Shown: one piece after another, positions 6,781 through 16,512 of the stretch
Numbering within the stretch: position 1 is the stretch's first letter
Layout of the letters: each line of letters starts with the position of its first letter
The notes under the pieces: generated by a model
The model's input: only the letters and a program-made list of their open reading frames with translations
Told to the model about the DNA's origin: nothing
The model's database searches: none
Made by a program: the position numbers and the translations under genes
Source of the DNA: an uncultured Burkholderiales bacterium
Lineage (GTDB): Bacteria > Pseudomonadota > Gammaproteobacteria > Burkholderiales > Burkholderiaceae_C
DNA: 64,000 bases
Assembly: GCA_903820745.1 (NCBI GenBank)
Contig: CAIJIT010000055.1
Span: 1 to 64,000 of the forward strand
Direction of reading: 5' to 3'

Positions 6781-8105
6781 TGTCCGGTAAATTTTGATGC
6801 TGATTTCAGAACAATTCGTCTTGCAACTGAAGTACCTCGACCTCTTCGTTGTGGATGGCGTTGGAGACCATCTGCTTGAGCGTGATTTTCTCAAACATAT
6901 TGACCTCCACGGGATGCAGAAAGTTGCGCAGCGAAATGCCCATGCCGAGTTCTTTGTGAGCGATCAAAGCGATCAGGTAGACGCAAACGGCAATCCAGAT
7001 TTGAGACTTCACCGCGTTGAGCGAGTTGCCAAAGAAGTGCTTGACCATCAAGTTTTGCTTGAGCCATTTGAAGAACAATTCGATCTGCCAGCGCTGCTTG
7101 TAAATGGCTGCAATGGTCAGTGCGGACAGGTCCAACCGATTGCTCAAGAACACCAGATCGAGTTGCGTTTTCTCGTCGAAGAACTCGACCCTTCTCAGTG
7201 GTGCAGGGTAGGCCTTCTTGGACTTGTGGGTCAGCAATTGGATCGTCTGATCGGCGCGTATCCCTGTGCTGGGGTCGAAGGGATGGCAGTCCATGGTCGT
7301 GAATTTCAAATTGTCTTTTCCCCTGACAACGAAGCTGCACTGGCGCTGAACCAAGGCATACAAACGGGCAAAGTCCACGTAGCCCCGGTCCAGCACCACT
7401 ATGGAGCCCGGGGGCAGTCGCAAAGTGTCGAGCGCTTTGACGTCGTGAACTTTTCCTGTGGTGATGGTAAGCATCACAGGTATGGCCCCACGCAAGTCGA
7501 TCACGGTGTGCGCCTTGACCGCTGCTTTGGTCGAGCGAAAGTCGGCCCACGGGAACAGCTTGAGACACAGATCGATGGTGGTCGAGTCCATCGCATACAA
7601 CGGCTCTTTCAAGCCCAGTCCGATATCGTGGTCTTTGTGAAGTGCGATGGCCAACTCGATCAAACGCTGCGCCAAGGATTCGAAGAGTTCGCTGCTGCGT
7701 CTTTCGTTGGCATCGGCCAAGGTGGATCGCGTAATGCGGTGGCGCAATCCGACGTGGTAAAGCTTGGATTTTTGAGAATTGAGGCACGCAATCAAGTCGC
7801 GCAAACCTTCGCGCCGCGTGAGCTGCGCGTAGGCCATGCAAATGAAGTGGCTCCACGCGGTGAAGTCCCTCGTCCAGCGGTTGGATTGGTACTTGTCGAC
7901 GAGGTGTTCGAAGTGAGCAAACGGCACGAAGCCCAGCATTTGTGCAAACACCGTTCGACCAGAGTTCATGCCGCAAACCTCCCAAAAAGAGGTAACGGTA
8001 AGCCTTGGCGGCAAATTCGCGTTTCAAATCGCCGGAATCGAAAATCGGCTTGCAGGGCTTATGTGGCCTACGTTTGCGGACATCAAGCATGAAATTTACC
8101 GGACA
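6781..8105 (-). mobile_element. IS4-family insertion sequence, 1325 bp
   Basis: Perfect terminal inverted repeats start TGTCCGGTAAATTT at 6781 and end with the complement at 8105. A CTAG duplication flanks the element (6777-6780 and 8106-8109). The identity continues into the flanks because the target itself is palindromic (GTCA-CTAG-TGAC). One complete transposase gene is present. The element sits at the broken 5' edge of the fumarylacetoacetase gene. Confidence 0.9.
6806..7969 (-). CDS. IS4-family transposase
   Basis: This is a 387-residue DDE transposase. The start at 7969 (MNSGRTVFAQ) is preferred over an in-frame ATG at 8014 because GGGAGG lies 8 nt before it. The N-terminal domain, about residues 1-70, is of the DUF4372 type (FAHFEHLVDKYQSN, SHFICMAYAQLTRREGLRDL). 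The catalytic core includes YAMDSTTIDLCL (first Asp), VVLDRGYVDF (second Asp) and YKQRWQIELFFKWLKQNL (Glu in the Y-x2-R-x3-E-x6-K signature). The gene is intact, so the element may be mobile. Confidence 0.92.
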   Translation of the reverse strand: MNSGRTVFAQMLGFVPFAHFEHLVDKYQSNRWTRDFTAWSHFICMAYAQLTRREGLRDLIACLNSQKSKLYHVGLRHRITRSTLADANERRSSELFESLAQRLIELAIALHKDHDIGLGLKEPLYAMDSTTIDLCLKLFPWADFRSTKAAVKAHTVIDLRGAIPVMLTITTGKVHDVKALDTLRLPPGSIVVLDRGYVDFARLYALVQRQCSFVVRGKDNLKFTTMDCHPFDPSTGIRADQTIQLLTHKSKKAYPAPLRRVEFFDEKTQLDLVFLSNRLDLSALTIAAIYKQRWQIELFFKWLKQNLMVKHFFGNSLNAVKSQIWIAVCVYLIALIAHKELGMGISLRNFLHPVEVNMFEKITLKQMVSNAIHNEEVEVLQLQDELF

Positions 8106-8108
8106 CTA

Positions 8109-9008
8109 GTGACCTCGATCCATCACGCCACCAACGTCGGCCGCCAGTTCAGTCCTGAAAATCCACTGCTGCCCAATTTCAAGTGGATTCCCATCGGCTA
8201 CCACGGCCGGGCGTCCAGCATTGGCGTGTGGGGTCAGACCTTTCCCCGCCCACTCGGGCAAACCATGGCGCCGGGTGCCAGCGCACCGTCATTCGGGCCG
8301 TGCAAACGGCTGGATTACGAGCTTGAAATGGGTATTTTTGTCGGCAGCGGCAATGCGCTGGGCAAACCCATCGCCATCACCGAAGCAGAGGCCAGCGTCT
8401 TTGGCATGTGCCTGCTCAACGACTGGTCAGCCAGAGACATCCAAGCTTGGGAATACCAGCCGCTCGGCCCGTTCTTGTCGAAGAACTTCGCCACCACGAT
8501 TTCGCCGTGGATCGTGACGCTGGAGGCCTTGAGTCCTTACCGCATTGCCTTCACACGGGTCACGGATGATCCGCAGCCGCTTCCGTATCTGGATTCGCCG
8601 GACAATTCAGCGCAAGGTGCCCTGGACATTCAGCTAGAGGTCTTGCTGCAAACCCAGACCATGCGCCAGCAAGACCAAGCCGCTACACGCTTGACCCAGA
8701 CCAACTACCGGCACGCTTACTGGACCGTCGCCCAAATTATTGCGCACCACACGGTCAATGGATGCAATCTACAACCGGGTGACCTGATGGGAACCGGAAC
8801 TTTGTCAGGCCCGACGCTGGACGAGGCGGGTGCGCTGATCGAGTTGACAGTCGGTGGCAAACAGCCGCTCACCTTGCCCAACGGCGAAAGCCGCACCTAT
8901 CTGGAAGACGGCGACGCCGTGGTCTTGCGCGGTTGGTGTGAAAAGCCCGGTGCTGCACGCATCGGGTTTGGTCAATGCGTGGGGACTGTGCTGCCCTCGC
9001 TGTCTTGA
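8109..9008 (+). pseudogene. Fumarylacetoacetase, 5'-truncated remnant
   Basis: About 300 C-terminal residues of a fumarylacetoacetase (normally about 420-430) remain, beginning TSIHHATNVGRQFSPENPLL directly after the IS4 element. Active-site and metal-site features of the FAH fold are present (YELEMGIFVGSGN, NDWSARDIQAWEYQPLGPF, GDLMGTGTLSGP). The enzyme hydrolyses fumarylacetoacetate, the last step of tyrosine breakdown. The N-terminal SH3-like domain is gone and is not found on the other side of the insertion sequence. The frame continues upstream inside the element to an ATG at 7968, which could give a chimeric protein of uncertain value. Confidence 0.85.
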
Positions 9009-9066
9009 GCTGAAGCATCCGCAGGCGCTTTCAGCGAGATTGGCCGCTTGTTTCACTTCCTGTTAC

Positions 9067-9081
9067 CGGTCATTCGCGAAC
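9067..9081 (+). repeat. 15-nt intergenic motif, copy 2
   Basis: CGGTCATTCGCGAAC is identical to the minus-strand motif at 1519-1533, and the next 14 nt are also similar. It lies in the 236-nt gap between the fumarylacetoacetase remnant and the 274-bp repeat. I see no gene in that gap. Confidence 0.4.
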
Positions 9082-9244
9082 GTCAGCTTCTGGCCCAAAG
9101 CTAATACTCATCGCTGGCGCACTGATCAGTCACATTCGCTGCGAACAGGTCCTCAACCATTTTTCACTGAAAGCCCACACCGGATCGGTCACGGCCTTTC
9201 GCCTAAACGCCTGCGATGACTGACTGTGAGTTACGCAAGTATCC

Positions 9245-9518
9245 CCTCAGCCTACCAATGCCACAAAAAAACTGATTGATTCGTCCGCGCGTAACTCATT
9301 GATTTATATAGGGGTGACGGGCGTACCTTCCGGACTTCGGCCTGCGCTGGGTGGGGTGGGTCGGAAAGAGAATGTGCAAACGGAGAGTAAAACCTACCGG
9401 TTGGTGGCAGAAATGGCTCTCTCCGTAGTCCGCAAGAACCCGCAGGAACCCGCGCAAACACGCGGTAGTAGGCAAAAAAAAGCCAACCGGTTAGGGTTGG
9501 CTTTTAAGGTATTGGTGG
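9245..9518. repeat. 274-bp direct repeat, copy B, abutting tmRNA
   Basis: This is the partner of 2824-3097. It runs from CCTCAGCCTACCA to the last six bases of the tmRNA gene (TGGTGG on this strand). It holds the tmRNA terminator and the same three decamers (9430-9459). The repeat therefore ends within or just at the tmRNA 3' terminus, the usual crossover point for integrases that target ssrA. The 6.4 kb between the copies behaves like an inserted unit. Confidence 0.8.
9473..9505 (-). terminator. Rho-independent terminator of tmRNA
   Basis: On the minus strand, 12 nt after the tmRNA CCACCA, GCCAACC pairs with GGTTGGC (9482-9501) and is followed by eight T. The same structure is duplicated in copy A. 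Confidence 0.8.
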
Positions 9519-9884
9519 AGCCGGGGGGAATTGAACCCCCGTCCGCAAGCCATCACCGGGCAGTTCTACATGCTTAGCCGTCTGATTTGAATCTTACGGT
9601 ATGGTCGCGCAGCGGCACGCTACCTTTCCCGCCAGTCACTTGATCTCGTCCTGTGTCGAGTGACCCGACACAAAACCAGCCAATGTGTATGACTTCTCAG
9701 CTTTCGGTCTTGCGACTTGAGCCCGGCCCATTGGCCTGCCGTTGAGAAGCTCAACCGCGTTTAAGCGGCGAGTGCGAACGTAGAGTCGTTTGCAGTTACT
9801 TTGTTTCCAGTGGTTTTACGAGCGAACTGGTGCTCGGCATGCCCTACTCCGGATCCGCACCCACGTCGAAACCAGGTCGGCCCC
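9513..9884 (-). ncRNA. ssrA: tmRNA (ssrA)
   Basis: The RNA is 372 nt. Its 5' end, GGGGCCGACCTGGTTTCGAC, pairs with the 3' acceptor strand CGGCTCC-ACCA, and the TψC-arm stretch GGGTTCAATTCC precedes it. The CCA is encoded. The tag reading frame lies on the minus strand at 9793-9761 and encodes ANDSTFALAA and a stop, with GCA as resume codon. tmRNA with SmpB rescues stalled ribosomes and marks the nascent peptide for proteolysis through the terminal LAA. Downstream lie a terminator and the mobile island, consistent with the well-known use of ssrA 3' ends as integration sites. Confidence 0.95.
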
Positions 9885-9923
9885 AGACCCATATTCTAAA
9901 TCAGATCGAGCCGTAAGGTGCGA

Positions 9924-10634
9924 TCACTGCCGCTCGCTCGGCCTGCGGCAGGCCAGCATGTAATTGACATCGGTGTTGCTGCCCAGGCTGTAGCGCTGAG
10001 TCAGCGGGTTGTAGCCCAGACCGCGACTGGCCTGCACATCCATCCCAGCATTGCGGCAGAACTGGGCAAGTTCGGAAGGCCGCAGAAAACGCGCGTATTC
10101 ATGGGTACCAACGGGCAGCATTTTCAATAAATATTCAGCTCCGACAATAGCTTGTATAAATGACTTAAAGTTACGATTCAATGTCGAAAGGAACACCCAG
10201 CCATCCGGTTTGACCAGCGTCGCCAAGGCTTGCACGACCGAAGCCGGATCGGGCACATGCTCGAGCATTTCCATGCAGGTGACAACATCGAAGGATGCCG
10301 GCTGCTCGATGGCCAGCGCTTCGACGGCGATTTCACGGTAGTCGACGCCCTCGGTCCCGGCTTCAAGCGCATGCAGTTGCGCGACCTTGAGCGCCTTGGT
10401 CGCCAGATCGATACCCAGCACCCTGGCGCCGCGCCGAGCCATTGAATCGGTCAGAATGCCGCCGCCGCAGCCCACGTCCAGCACAGCCTTGCCGGCCAAT
10501 GGACATTGCCCGGAGATCCAGTCCAGCCGCAGTGGGTTAATCTGGTGCAGCGGTTTGAACTCGCTGTCAAGATCCCACCAGCGGTGAGCCAGGTCACTGA
10601 ATTTGGCAAGCTCTTGAGGGTCTGCATTGATCAT
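9924..10634 (-). CDS. ubiG: Ubiquinone O-methyltransferase UbiG
   Basis: This 236-residue SAM-dependent methyltransferase acts at two O-methylation steps of ubiquinone synthesis. The N-terminal [20 protein letters not shown] is specific to UbiG. SAM motif I is seen as [17 protein letters not shown], followed by [14 protein letters not shown] and the [13 protein letters not shown] motif. Length matches the family. It lies between ompA and tmRNA on the minus strand. In many Burkholderiales a gph phosphatase gene follows ubiG. Here that place is taken by tmRNA and the island. Confidence 0.95.
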   Translation of the reverse strand: MINADPQELAKFSDLAHRWWDLDSEFKPLHQINPLRLDWISGQCPLAGKAVLDVGCGGGILTDSMARRGARVLGIDLATKALKVAQLHALEAGTEGVDYREIAVEALAIEQPASFDVVTCMEMLEHVPDPASVVQALATLVKPDGWVFLSTLNRNFKSFIQAIVGAEYLLKMLPVGTHEYARFLRPSELAQFCRNAGMDVQASRGLGYNPLTQRYSLGSNTDVNYMLACRRPSERQ

Positions 10635-11035
10635 GGTTGGAATGGTAGCTGATACGGCAAATTGCGCATTGGAAATGCAGGGTCATCGGCATAGGGGGGC
10701 CACGATGATCGCAGCCGCCCCTGCCACACCGCCGGCAAAGCCGTCGGGCTTTCACCCACAAGGCGAGATCTCCCCAGGTAAGAACGCACTCCTTCACTGC
10801 ACAACCGCCGGATATACCCCACCTCGCTTTGATCACAAGAGCTTCTTGGTTTTTCGCCCAGTCGCCCTGCTTGGCAAGGCCTCATATCCGATTCTTGTTC
10901 ATCGACTCACAGTTTATGTTCCACGCTTCCTTCCCACACTCGGTCGCCCTCATGCAGTTGCGCTTCGCTTCGCTCGTCGTGATCAACTTGCGACGGGACT
11001 TGCACCCTTAGGAGTGCGCCCATGCTGGGCGCACG
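10635..11035. other. Gene-free interval with a strong hairpin
   Basis: The roughly 400 nt between ubiG and the ompA terminator contain no gene I can support. The short frames here lack family features and ribosome binding sites. A perfect 9-bp hairpin, GTGCGCCCA-TGC-TGGGCGCAC (11014-11034), lies at its end, directly before the A-run of the ompA terminator. The interval could hold the ubiG promoter and a non-coding remnant. Confidence 0.4.
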
Positions 11036-11065
11036 AAAAAAAACCCCGCACCGGCGGGGTTTTTT
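11036..11065 (-). terminator. Bidirectional terminator of ompA
   Basis: CCCCGC-ACCG-GCGGGG (11044-11059) is flanked by eight A on one side and six T on the other, so it can act in both directions. It lies 28 nt after the ompA stop. Confidence 0.85.
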
Positions 11066-11092
11066 GAGCTTGGCGCCGCAGCGCCAGGCAGC

Positions 11093-11764
11093 TTAGCGGT
11101 TGCGTGTTCCAACCACTTCGATTTCAACGCGACGATTCTTGGCGCGGCCTTCGGCGGTCTTGTTGTCAGCAACTGGCTGCTTTTCGCCCTTGCCTTCAGT
11201 GTAGACACGGTTCTTTTCGACGCCCTTGCTGACCAGATAGGCCTTGACGGCTTCCGAGCGAGCCACCGACAGCTTCTGGTTGTAGGCATCAGCGCCAACG
11301 GAGTCAGTGTGACCCACGGCAATGATGACTTCCAGATTCAGACCACGGGTCTTGGCAACCAGATCGTCGAGCTTGGCCTTGGCATCAGCCTTCAGGGCCG
11401 ACTTGTCAAAGTCGAAGAAGGTGTCAGCAGCAAAAGTCACCTTCTCGCTCACTGGCGCTGGCGGTGCAGGCGGTGGCGGTGGCGGTGGCGGAGCAACAAC
11501 CTTCGGCGCGGCTGGTGGTACGACGACTGGTGCAGGCGGCGCTGGTTTCGGCACTACCTTGGGCGCTGGCACGATCGCGCCATCGCAACCCTGGGCAGCA
11601 GTTGCCGGGGTCCAGCTGGAATCACGCCAGCACAGATCGCCGCTACCGTTCTTCAATAAGGTGCCGTCTGTGCCACGCCAGTTGTCGACTGTCTGCGCAA
11701 AAGCGCCAGAAGATACCAGCACAGCAACAGCGAAGAGCGACGCCACTTGATTCAATTTCTTCAT
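11093..11764 (-). CDS. ompA: OmpA-family outer membrane protein
   Basis: This 223-residue protein has a Sec signal peptide (MKKLNQVASLFAVAVLVSSG, cleaved near AFAQ), a short N-terminal region with two Cys (LCWRDSSW, GCDGAI) and a Pro/Val-rich linker with a run of eight prolines at about residues 93-100. A C-terminal OmpA peptidoglycan-binding domain follows (FFDFDKSALKADAKAKLDDL, VGHTDSVGADAYNQKLS, RAKNRRVEIEV). It lacks an eight-strand barrel, so it is the short periplasmic-anchoring type common next to gyrA in Burkholderiales. It probably links envelope and peptidoglycan. It is transcribed divergently from gyrA. Confidence 0.93.
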   Translation of the reverse strand: MKKLNQVASLFAVAVLVSSGAFAQTVDNWRGTDGTLLKNGSGDLCWRDSSWTPATAAQGCDGAIVPAPKVVPKPAPPAPVVVPPAAPKVVAPPPPPPPPAPPAPVSEKVTFAADTFFDFDKSALKADAKAKLDDLVAKTRGLNLEVIIAVGHTDSVGADAYNQKLSVARSEAVKAYLVSKGVEKNRVYTEGKGEKQPVADNKTAEGRAKNRRVEIEVVGTRNR

Positions 11765-12028
11765 GATTCTCCTCTCATGGAATGTCGCAGTTGGCCTGCG
11801 AACGTCCGGTGTTTGAAAAACCTCAGGAGATCAACCGTATTGCGAATCTCTCCCAGGGACCACATGATTGTGCCATAGAGGCAAGCCTCCCTAGCCCCGG
11901 ATCAGTCGGTCTGTTCTTCAGTCTTGGGACATTGTTGTGCTGCGGCTACAACCGAAGGCCTTTAGAATCGCCGTTCCTGTTCTCAACGATGCAGGCCCGC
12001 CTGCGAGGGCGCGAGCCGAGCCAAGCGC

Positions 12029-14689
12029 ATGACCCAGTTTGCCAAGGAAACATTACCGATCAGCCTCGAAGAGGAGATGCGGCGTTCGTACCTCGATTAC
12101 GCCATGAGCGTGATCGTCGGCCGGGCATTACCAGACGCAAGAGACGGACTCAAACCCGTGCATCGGCGCGTCCTGTTTGCGATGCACGAACTCAACAACG
12201 ACTGGAACCGGCCTTACAAGAAGTCGGCCCGTATCGTCGGCGACGTGATCGGCAAGTACCACCCGCATGGCGACAGCGCGGTGTACGACACCATCGTGCG
12301 TATGGCGCAGGACTTTTCGCTACGCCATATGCTGGTCGACGGACAGGGCAATTTCGGCTCGGTCGACGGCGACAACGCTGCGGCGATGCGCTACACGGAA
12401 ATCCGGCTGGCCAAGATCGCGCATGAAATGCTCGCCGATATTGACAAGGAAACCGTCGATTTCGGACCGAATTACGACGGCTCTGAAAGAGAACCTCTGG
12501 TTTTGCCGACCCGTTTGCCGAATCTACTGGTCAATGGATCGACCGGCATCGCCGTCGGCATGGCCACCAACATCCCGCCGCATAACCTCAACGAGGTGGT
12601 GGACGCCTGCTTGCATGCGCTGCGCAATCCGGAAGTCACGATCGACGAGCTGATGGAGATCATCCCGGCGCCTGATTTCCCGACCGCCGGCATCATTTAC
12701 GGACTGACGGGGGCCCGCGACGGCTACCGCACCGGCCGCGGCAAGGTCGTGATGCGCGCCAAAGTGCATTTCGAGGACATCGATCGCGGCCAGCGCCAGT
12801 CGATCATCGTTGACGAGATCCCTTACCAGGTCAACAAGAAGACCCTGCTCGAACGCATGGCCGAACTGGTGCGCGAGAAGAAGATCGAAGGCATCAGCCA
12901 TATTCAGGACGAGAGCGACAAGTCCGGCATGCGGGTGGTGATCGAGCTCAAACGCGGCGAAGTCCCTGAAGTGGTCCTGAACAATCTGTACAAGCAGACG
13001 CAGTTGCAGGACACCTTCGGCATGAATATGGTCGCCCTGATCGACGGGCAGCCCAAGCTCTGCAACTTGAAGGACCTGATCACGGTCTTCCTCGAGCACC
13101 GCCGTGAAGTGGTGACGCGGCGCACTGTATTCGGCCTGCGCAAGGCACGCGAACGAGGCCATGTGCTGGAAGGCTTGGCCGTGGCGCTGGCCAATATCGA
13201 CGAGTTCATCGAGACCATCAAGACCTCGCCGACGCCACCGGTAGCCAAGACCGCCTTGATGGCCAAGAGCTGGGACAGCTCGCTGGTGCGCGAGATGCTG
13301 TCACGCGCCGAAGGCGACACGCCTGGCGGCCGCAACGCCTTCCGTCCGGACGGACTGCCGGCCCATTACGGCATGCAGCAGGACGGCCTGTACCGGCTGT
13401 CGGACGACCAGGCGGGCGAAATCCTGCAGATGCGCTTGCAGCGCTTGACCGGTCTGGAGCAGGACAAAATCGTCGCCGAGTACAAGGAAGTGATGGCGCA
13501 GATCGCCGACTTGCTGGACATCCTGGCCCGACCGGAACGCGTCACGACCATCATCAGCGAGGAACTGGTGCAGGTGAAGCTGGAGTTCGGCCAGACCAAG
13601 GTTGGCGCAAGGCGCAGCGCCATCGTGCACAACGCCCTTGAACTCGGTACCGAAGACCTGATCACGCCGACCGATATGGTGGTGACCTTGTCGCACACCG
13701 GCTATATCAAGAGCCAGGCCTTGAGCGAATACCGTGCCCAGAAGCGCGGTGGTCGCGGCAAGCAGGCGACCCAGACCAAGGACGACGACTGGGTCGACCA
13801 ACTCTTTATCGCCAACACCCATGACTGGATTCTGTGCTTCAGCAACCGCGGTCGCGTCTACTGGTTGAAGGTCTGGGAAGTGCCGCAGGGGTCACGCAAT
13901 TCGCGCGGCCGGCCGATTGTCAATATGTTCCCGCTGCAAGCCGAAGAGAAGATCACCGTGGTGCTGCCGCTGACTGGCGAGTTCCGCGTCTTCCCCGAAG
14001 ATCACTTCATCTTCATGTCGACGGCGCTGGGCACCGTCAAGAAAACGCCGCTGGCTGACTTCAGCAACCCGCGCAAGGCCGGCATCATCGCGGTCGATCT
14101 GGACGAAGGTGACTTCCTGATCGGCGCCGCCTTGACCGACGGCAAGCATGACGTGATGCTGTTCAGCGATGGCGGCAAGGCCGTGCGCTTTGACGAAGAC
14201 GATGTGCGTCCGATGGGCCGCCAGGCACGCGGCGTGCGCGGCATGATGCTAGAGCCCGAGCAGCGCGTGATCGCGATGCTGGTGGCCGAAGACGAAACCC
14301 AGTCGGTGCTGACCGCCACCGAAAACGGCTTCGGCAAGCGCACCAGCATCACTGAGTACACCCGCCATGGCCGTGGCACCAAGGGCATGATCGCGATCCA
14401 GCAAACCGAGCGCAATGGCCGCGTCGTCGCTGCAACGCTGGTGCGTGCAGAAGACGAAATCATGCTGATTACCGACCGCGGCGTGCTGGTGCGCACCCGC
14501 GTCTCGGAAATCCGCGAACTCGGCCGCGCCACTCAGGGCGTGACCTTGATCGCGCTCGATGACGGCAGCAAGCTGTCGGGCCTGCAGCGAATCGTCGAGA
14601 ACGATGCGGTTGAAAACGCCGAGGCGATTGACGGCGAGATGACAGATGGCGCTGAAGACAGCGCCGAAGATGACAACAACAAGGAATGA
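12029..14689 (+). CDS. gyrA: DNA gyrase subunit A
   Basis: This 886-residue subunit cleaves and rejoins the DNA gate segment during negative supercoiling. The catalytic tyrosine is Y122 in AAAMRYTE. The quinolone-resistance region reads [10 protein letters not shown] with S83 and D87 at Escherichia coli numbering, so it is wild type at the two commonest resistance positions. The C-terminal beta-pinwheel contains a GyrA box (QKRGGRGK) needed for DNA wrapping. The tail is acidic ([11 protein letters not shown]). The 264-nt divergent gap to ompA must contain both promoters. I see a possible -10 (TAGAAT, about 11965) but no convincing -35. Confidence 0.98.
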   Translation: MTQFAKETLPISLEEEMRRSYLDYAMSVIVGRALPDARDGLKPVHRRVLFAMHELNNDWNRPYKKSARIVGDVIGKYHPHGDSAVYDTIVRMAQDFSLRHMLVDGQGNFGSVDGDNAAAMRYTEIRLAKIAHEMLADIDKETVDFGPNYDGSEREPLVLPTRLPNLLVNGSTGIAVGMATNIPPHNLNEVVDACLHALRNPEVTIDELMEIIPAPDFPTAGIIYGLTGARDGYRTGRGKVVMRAKVHFEDIDRGQRQSIIVDEIPYQVNKKTLLERMAELVREKKIEGISHIQDESDKSGMRVVIELKRGEVPEVVLNNLYKQTQLQDTFGMNMVALIDGQPKLCNLKDLITVFLEHRREVVTRRTVFGLRKARERGHVLEGLAVALANIDEFIETIKTSPTPPVAKTALMAKSWDSSLVREMLSRAEGDTPGGRNAFRPDGLPAHYGMQQDGLYRLSDDQAGEILQMRLQRLTGLEQDKIVAEYKEVMAQIADLLDILARPERVTTIISEELVQVKLEFGQTKVGARRSAIVHNALELGTEDLITPTDMVVTLSHTGYIKSQALSEYRAQKRGGRGKQATQTKDDDWVDQLFIANTHDWILCFSNRGRVYWLKVWEVPQGSRNSRGRPIVNMFPLQAEEKITVVLPLTGEFRVFPEDHFIFMSTALGTVKKTPLADFSNPRKAGIIAVDLDEGDFLIGAALTDGKHDVMLFSDGGKAVRFDEDDVRPMGRQARGVRGMMLEPEQRVIAMLVAEDETQSVLTATENGFGKRTSITEYTRHGRGTKGMIAIQQTERNGRVVAATLVRAEDEIMLITDRGVLVRTRVSEIRELGRATQGVTLIALDDGSKLSGLQRIVENDAVENAEAIDGEMTDGAEDSAEDDNNKE

Positions 14690-15315
14690 ACGTGAAGAAA
14701 TCGATCCAGACCATCGCCATCGCGGCGATGCTAGTTGGTGCCGGCTCGGCATTTTCCCAGGCCGCTTCGACTGCAACCGCACCTGCCAGCTCAGCGGCCA
14801 AGAAAGAATTGGTCACCAAGTTGGTGCAACTGCAGCAACAGGATCTCGAGAACATAGCGAAAATGCTGATCCAGCAGCCGCTGGGAAATCTGATGCAAAG
14901 GGCTGCAGGCGAAATGCAAAATCAGCCTGCCGGCGCCAAGCGTGACGCAACGGCCAAGGCGATCGAGGGCGACATCCGCAAATTCGTCGACGAGACCGTG
15001 CCGCTGATGAGGGATCGTGGCATCAAATTGTCTGCAACTGTCTGGCCGCCTCTGCTCGAAGAGAAATTCAGCGAAGACGAACTGAAGCGAATCACCGCCT
15101 GGCTGGAAGACCCTGTCAGCAAGAAATACGCCCAGTTGGGTGGCGAAATGCAGAACGCCTTGGCTCAGAAATTGGTCGCTGATACCCGCACCACGGTGGA
15201 AACAAGGCTGAAGGCGCTCGAGCAGAGCGTTGCCAAGCAACTGGGCATCACGCCACCTGCTGCGGCACCTGCTGGGCCGGCGGCTTCCGCTGCAGCCAAG
15301 CCAATCAAGAAATAA
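14686..15315 (+). CDS. Secreted DUF2059 protein
   Basis: This 209-residue protein starts inside the gyrA stop (ATGA overlap), so it is probably translationally coupled. Residues 1-27 form a Sec signal peptide ([20 protein letters not shown], then SQA). The rest is helical and fits DUF2059, whose core appears as [19 protein letters not shown]. The C-terminus is Ala/Pro-rich. The function of DUF2059 proteins is not established. In many Burkholderiales the gene after gyrA is serC, which is absent here. Confidence 0.75.
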   Translation: MNVKKSIQTIAIAAMLVGAGSAFSQAASTATAPASSAAKKELVTKLVQLQQQDLENIAKMLIQQPLGNLMQRAAGEMQNQPAGAKRDATAKAIEGDIRKFVDETVPLMRDRGIKLSATVWPPLLEEKFSEDELKRITAWLEDPVSKKYAQLGGEMQNALAQKLVADTRTTVETRLKALEQSVAKQLGITPPAAAPAGPAASAAAKPIKK

Positions 15316-15407
15316 GGCTTCGCTGGCGATGAGCTCAAGCGCGTCCGATTTTTCTGTCTGGCGGGCGGCATCGCCAGCATGGACAAAGGCTGACTTCGAG
15401 GAACAAA

Positions 15408-16511
15408 ATGGCTGAGACCAAGGACGGCGGGCCGGATTTGCTGGGCTTGCGCCAGCAAATCGATGCGCTGGACCGCGATCTGCTCGACCTGTTGAATCGG
15501 CGGGCTGCGCTGGCCCAATCGGTCGGAGCGCTGAAAAAGCATGAGGGATCGGTCGTCTTCCGCCCGGAACGCGAAGCCCAGGTGATCAAGGGGCTGAAAG
15601 AGCACAACCCTGGTCCGTTGAAAGGCGACAGCGTGGCGCCGATCTGGCGCGAGATCATGTCGGCCTGTCGCTCTTTGGAGACGCCGACAAGGGTCGCTTA
15701 CCTGGGCCCTGCCGGCACCTTCTCGGAGCAGGCAGCGCTCGGCTATTTCGGCAGTTCGATCGTCCATCTGCCCTGCGGCAGCATCGACGAAGTCTTCCGC
15801 ACCACGACCGCAGGCGCAGCCGATTTTGGCGTTGTGCCAGTCGAAAACTCAACCGAGGGCGTGGTTGCGCGCTCGCTCGACCTGTTCCTCAGCACGCCGC
15901 TGTTCATCATCGGCGAGACCAGCTTGTTCGTGCGTCACAACCTGCTCAGACAGGTCAATTCACTTGAGGATGTGCAGGCCGTATGCGCCCATCCGCAGGC
16001 GCTGGCGCAATGCCATGGCTGGCTGTCAACCCATCTTCCCCACGCCGAACGCAGGCCGGTTTCCAGCAATGCCGAAGGCGCGCGCCTGGCAGCGATGGAC
16101 GGACGACTGGCCGCCATTGCCAGCGACCGCGCCGGCAGCGAGTACGGCTTGCATATCGTGGCGCCGGCCATCCAGGATGATGCGCACAACCGCACCCGCT
16201 TTGCGATCGTCGCCCACCCCGAGCGCCAGCCAGCCCCGCAAGCTTCGGGGCATGACTGCATCAGTCTGGTCGCTTCGGTGCCGAACGAGCCCGGCGCCGT
16301 ACACGACATGCTGGTGCCGCTGAAGCAGCATGGCGTGTCGATGTCGCGCTTCGAGTCTCGCCCTGCCCGCTCGGGTCAATGGGAGTATTACTTCTACATC
16401 GACCTGCAAGGGCATCCGGATCAAGACAATGTGGCGCAAGCGCTGCGCGAACTGCGCCAGGCCTGCGCCTTCTTCAAGATCCTGGGCATCTATCCGCTGG
16501 ACTCCCACTAG
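15408..16511 (+). CDS. pheA: Bifunctional chorismate mutase/prephenate dehydratase
   Basis: This 367-residue P-protein makes phenylpyruvate from chorismate. Residues about 1-90 are an AroQ chorismate mutase (LRQQIDALDRDLLDLLNRRA, VFRPEREAQV). Residues about 95-275 are prephenate dehydratase (VAYLGPAGTFSEQAALGYFG, VVPVENSTEGVV, NRTRFAIV). A C-terminal ACT domain carries the ESRP feedback motif (SRFESRPARSGQWEYYFYID), so phenylalanine inhibition is expected. tyrA starts two bases after its stop, forming an aromatic amino acid operon with aroA-cmk. Confidence 0.96.
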   Translation: MAETKDGGPDLLGLRQQIDALDRDLLDLLNRRAALAQSVGALKKHEGSVVFRPEREAQVIKGLKEHNPGPLKGDSVAPIWREIMSACRSLETPTRVAYLGPAGTFSEQAALGYFGSSIVHLPCGSIDEVFRTTTAGAADFGVVPVENSTEGVVARSLDLFLSTPLFIIGETSLFVRHNLLRQVNSLEDVQAVCAHPQALAQCHGWLSTHLPHAERRPVSSNAEGARLAAMDGRLAAIASDRAGSEYGLHIVAPAIQDDAHNRTRFAIVAHPERQPAPQASGHDCISLVASVPNEPGAVHDMLVPLKQHGVSMSRFESRPARSGQWEYYFYIDLQGHPDQDNVAQALRELRQACAFFKILGIYPLDSH

Positions 16512-16512
16512 G

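Noticed and set aside
6794-8092. Plus-strand open frame of 432 codons over the IS4 element
   Set aside because: Antisense to the intact transposase; no motif and starts at the element end.
9513-9884. tRNA gene at the island edge
   Set aside because: The acceptor and T-arm belong to tmRNA: a tag reading frame and the 5' GGGGCCGACCTGG end are present. I found no tRNA or rRNA genes in the window.
10627-11067. Possible plus-strand gene between ubiG and ompA
   Set aside because: No ribosome binding site, no family features, and it runs into the terminator hairpin.
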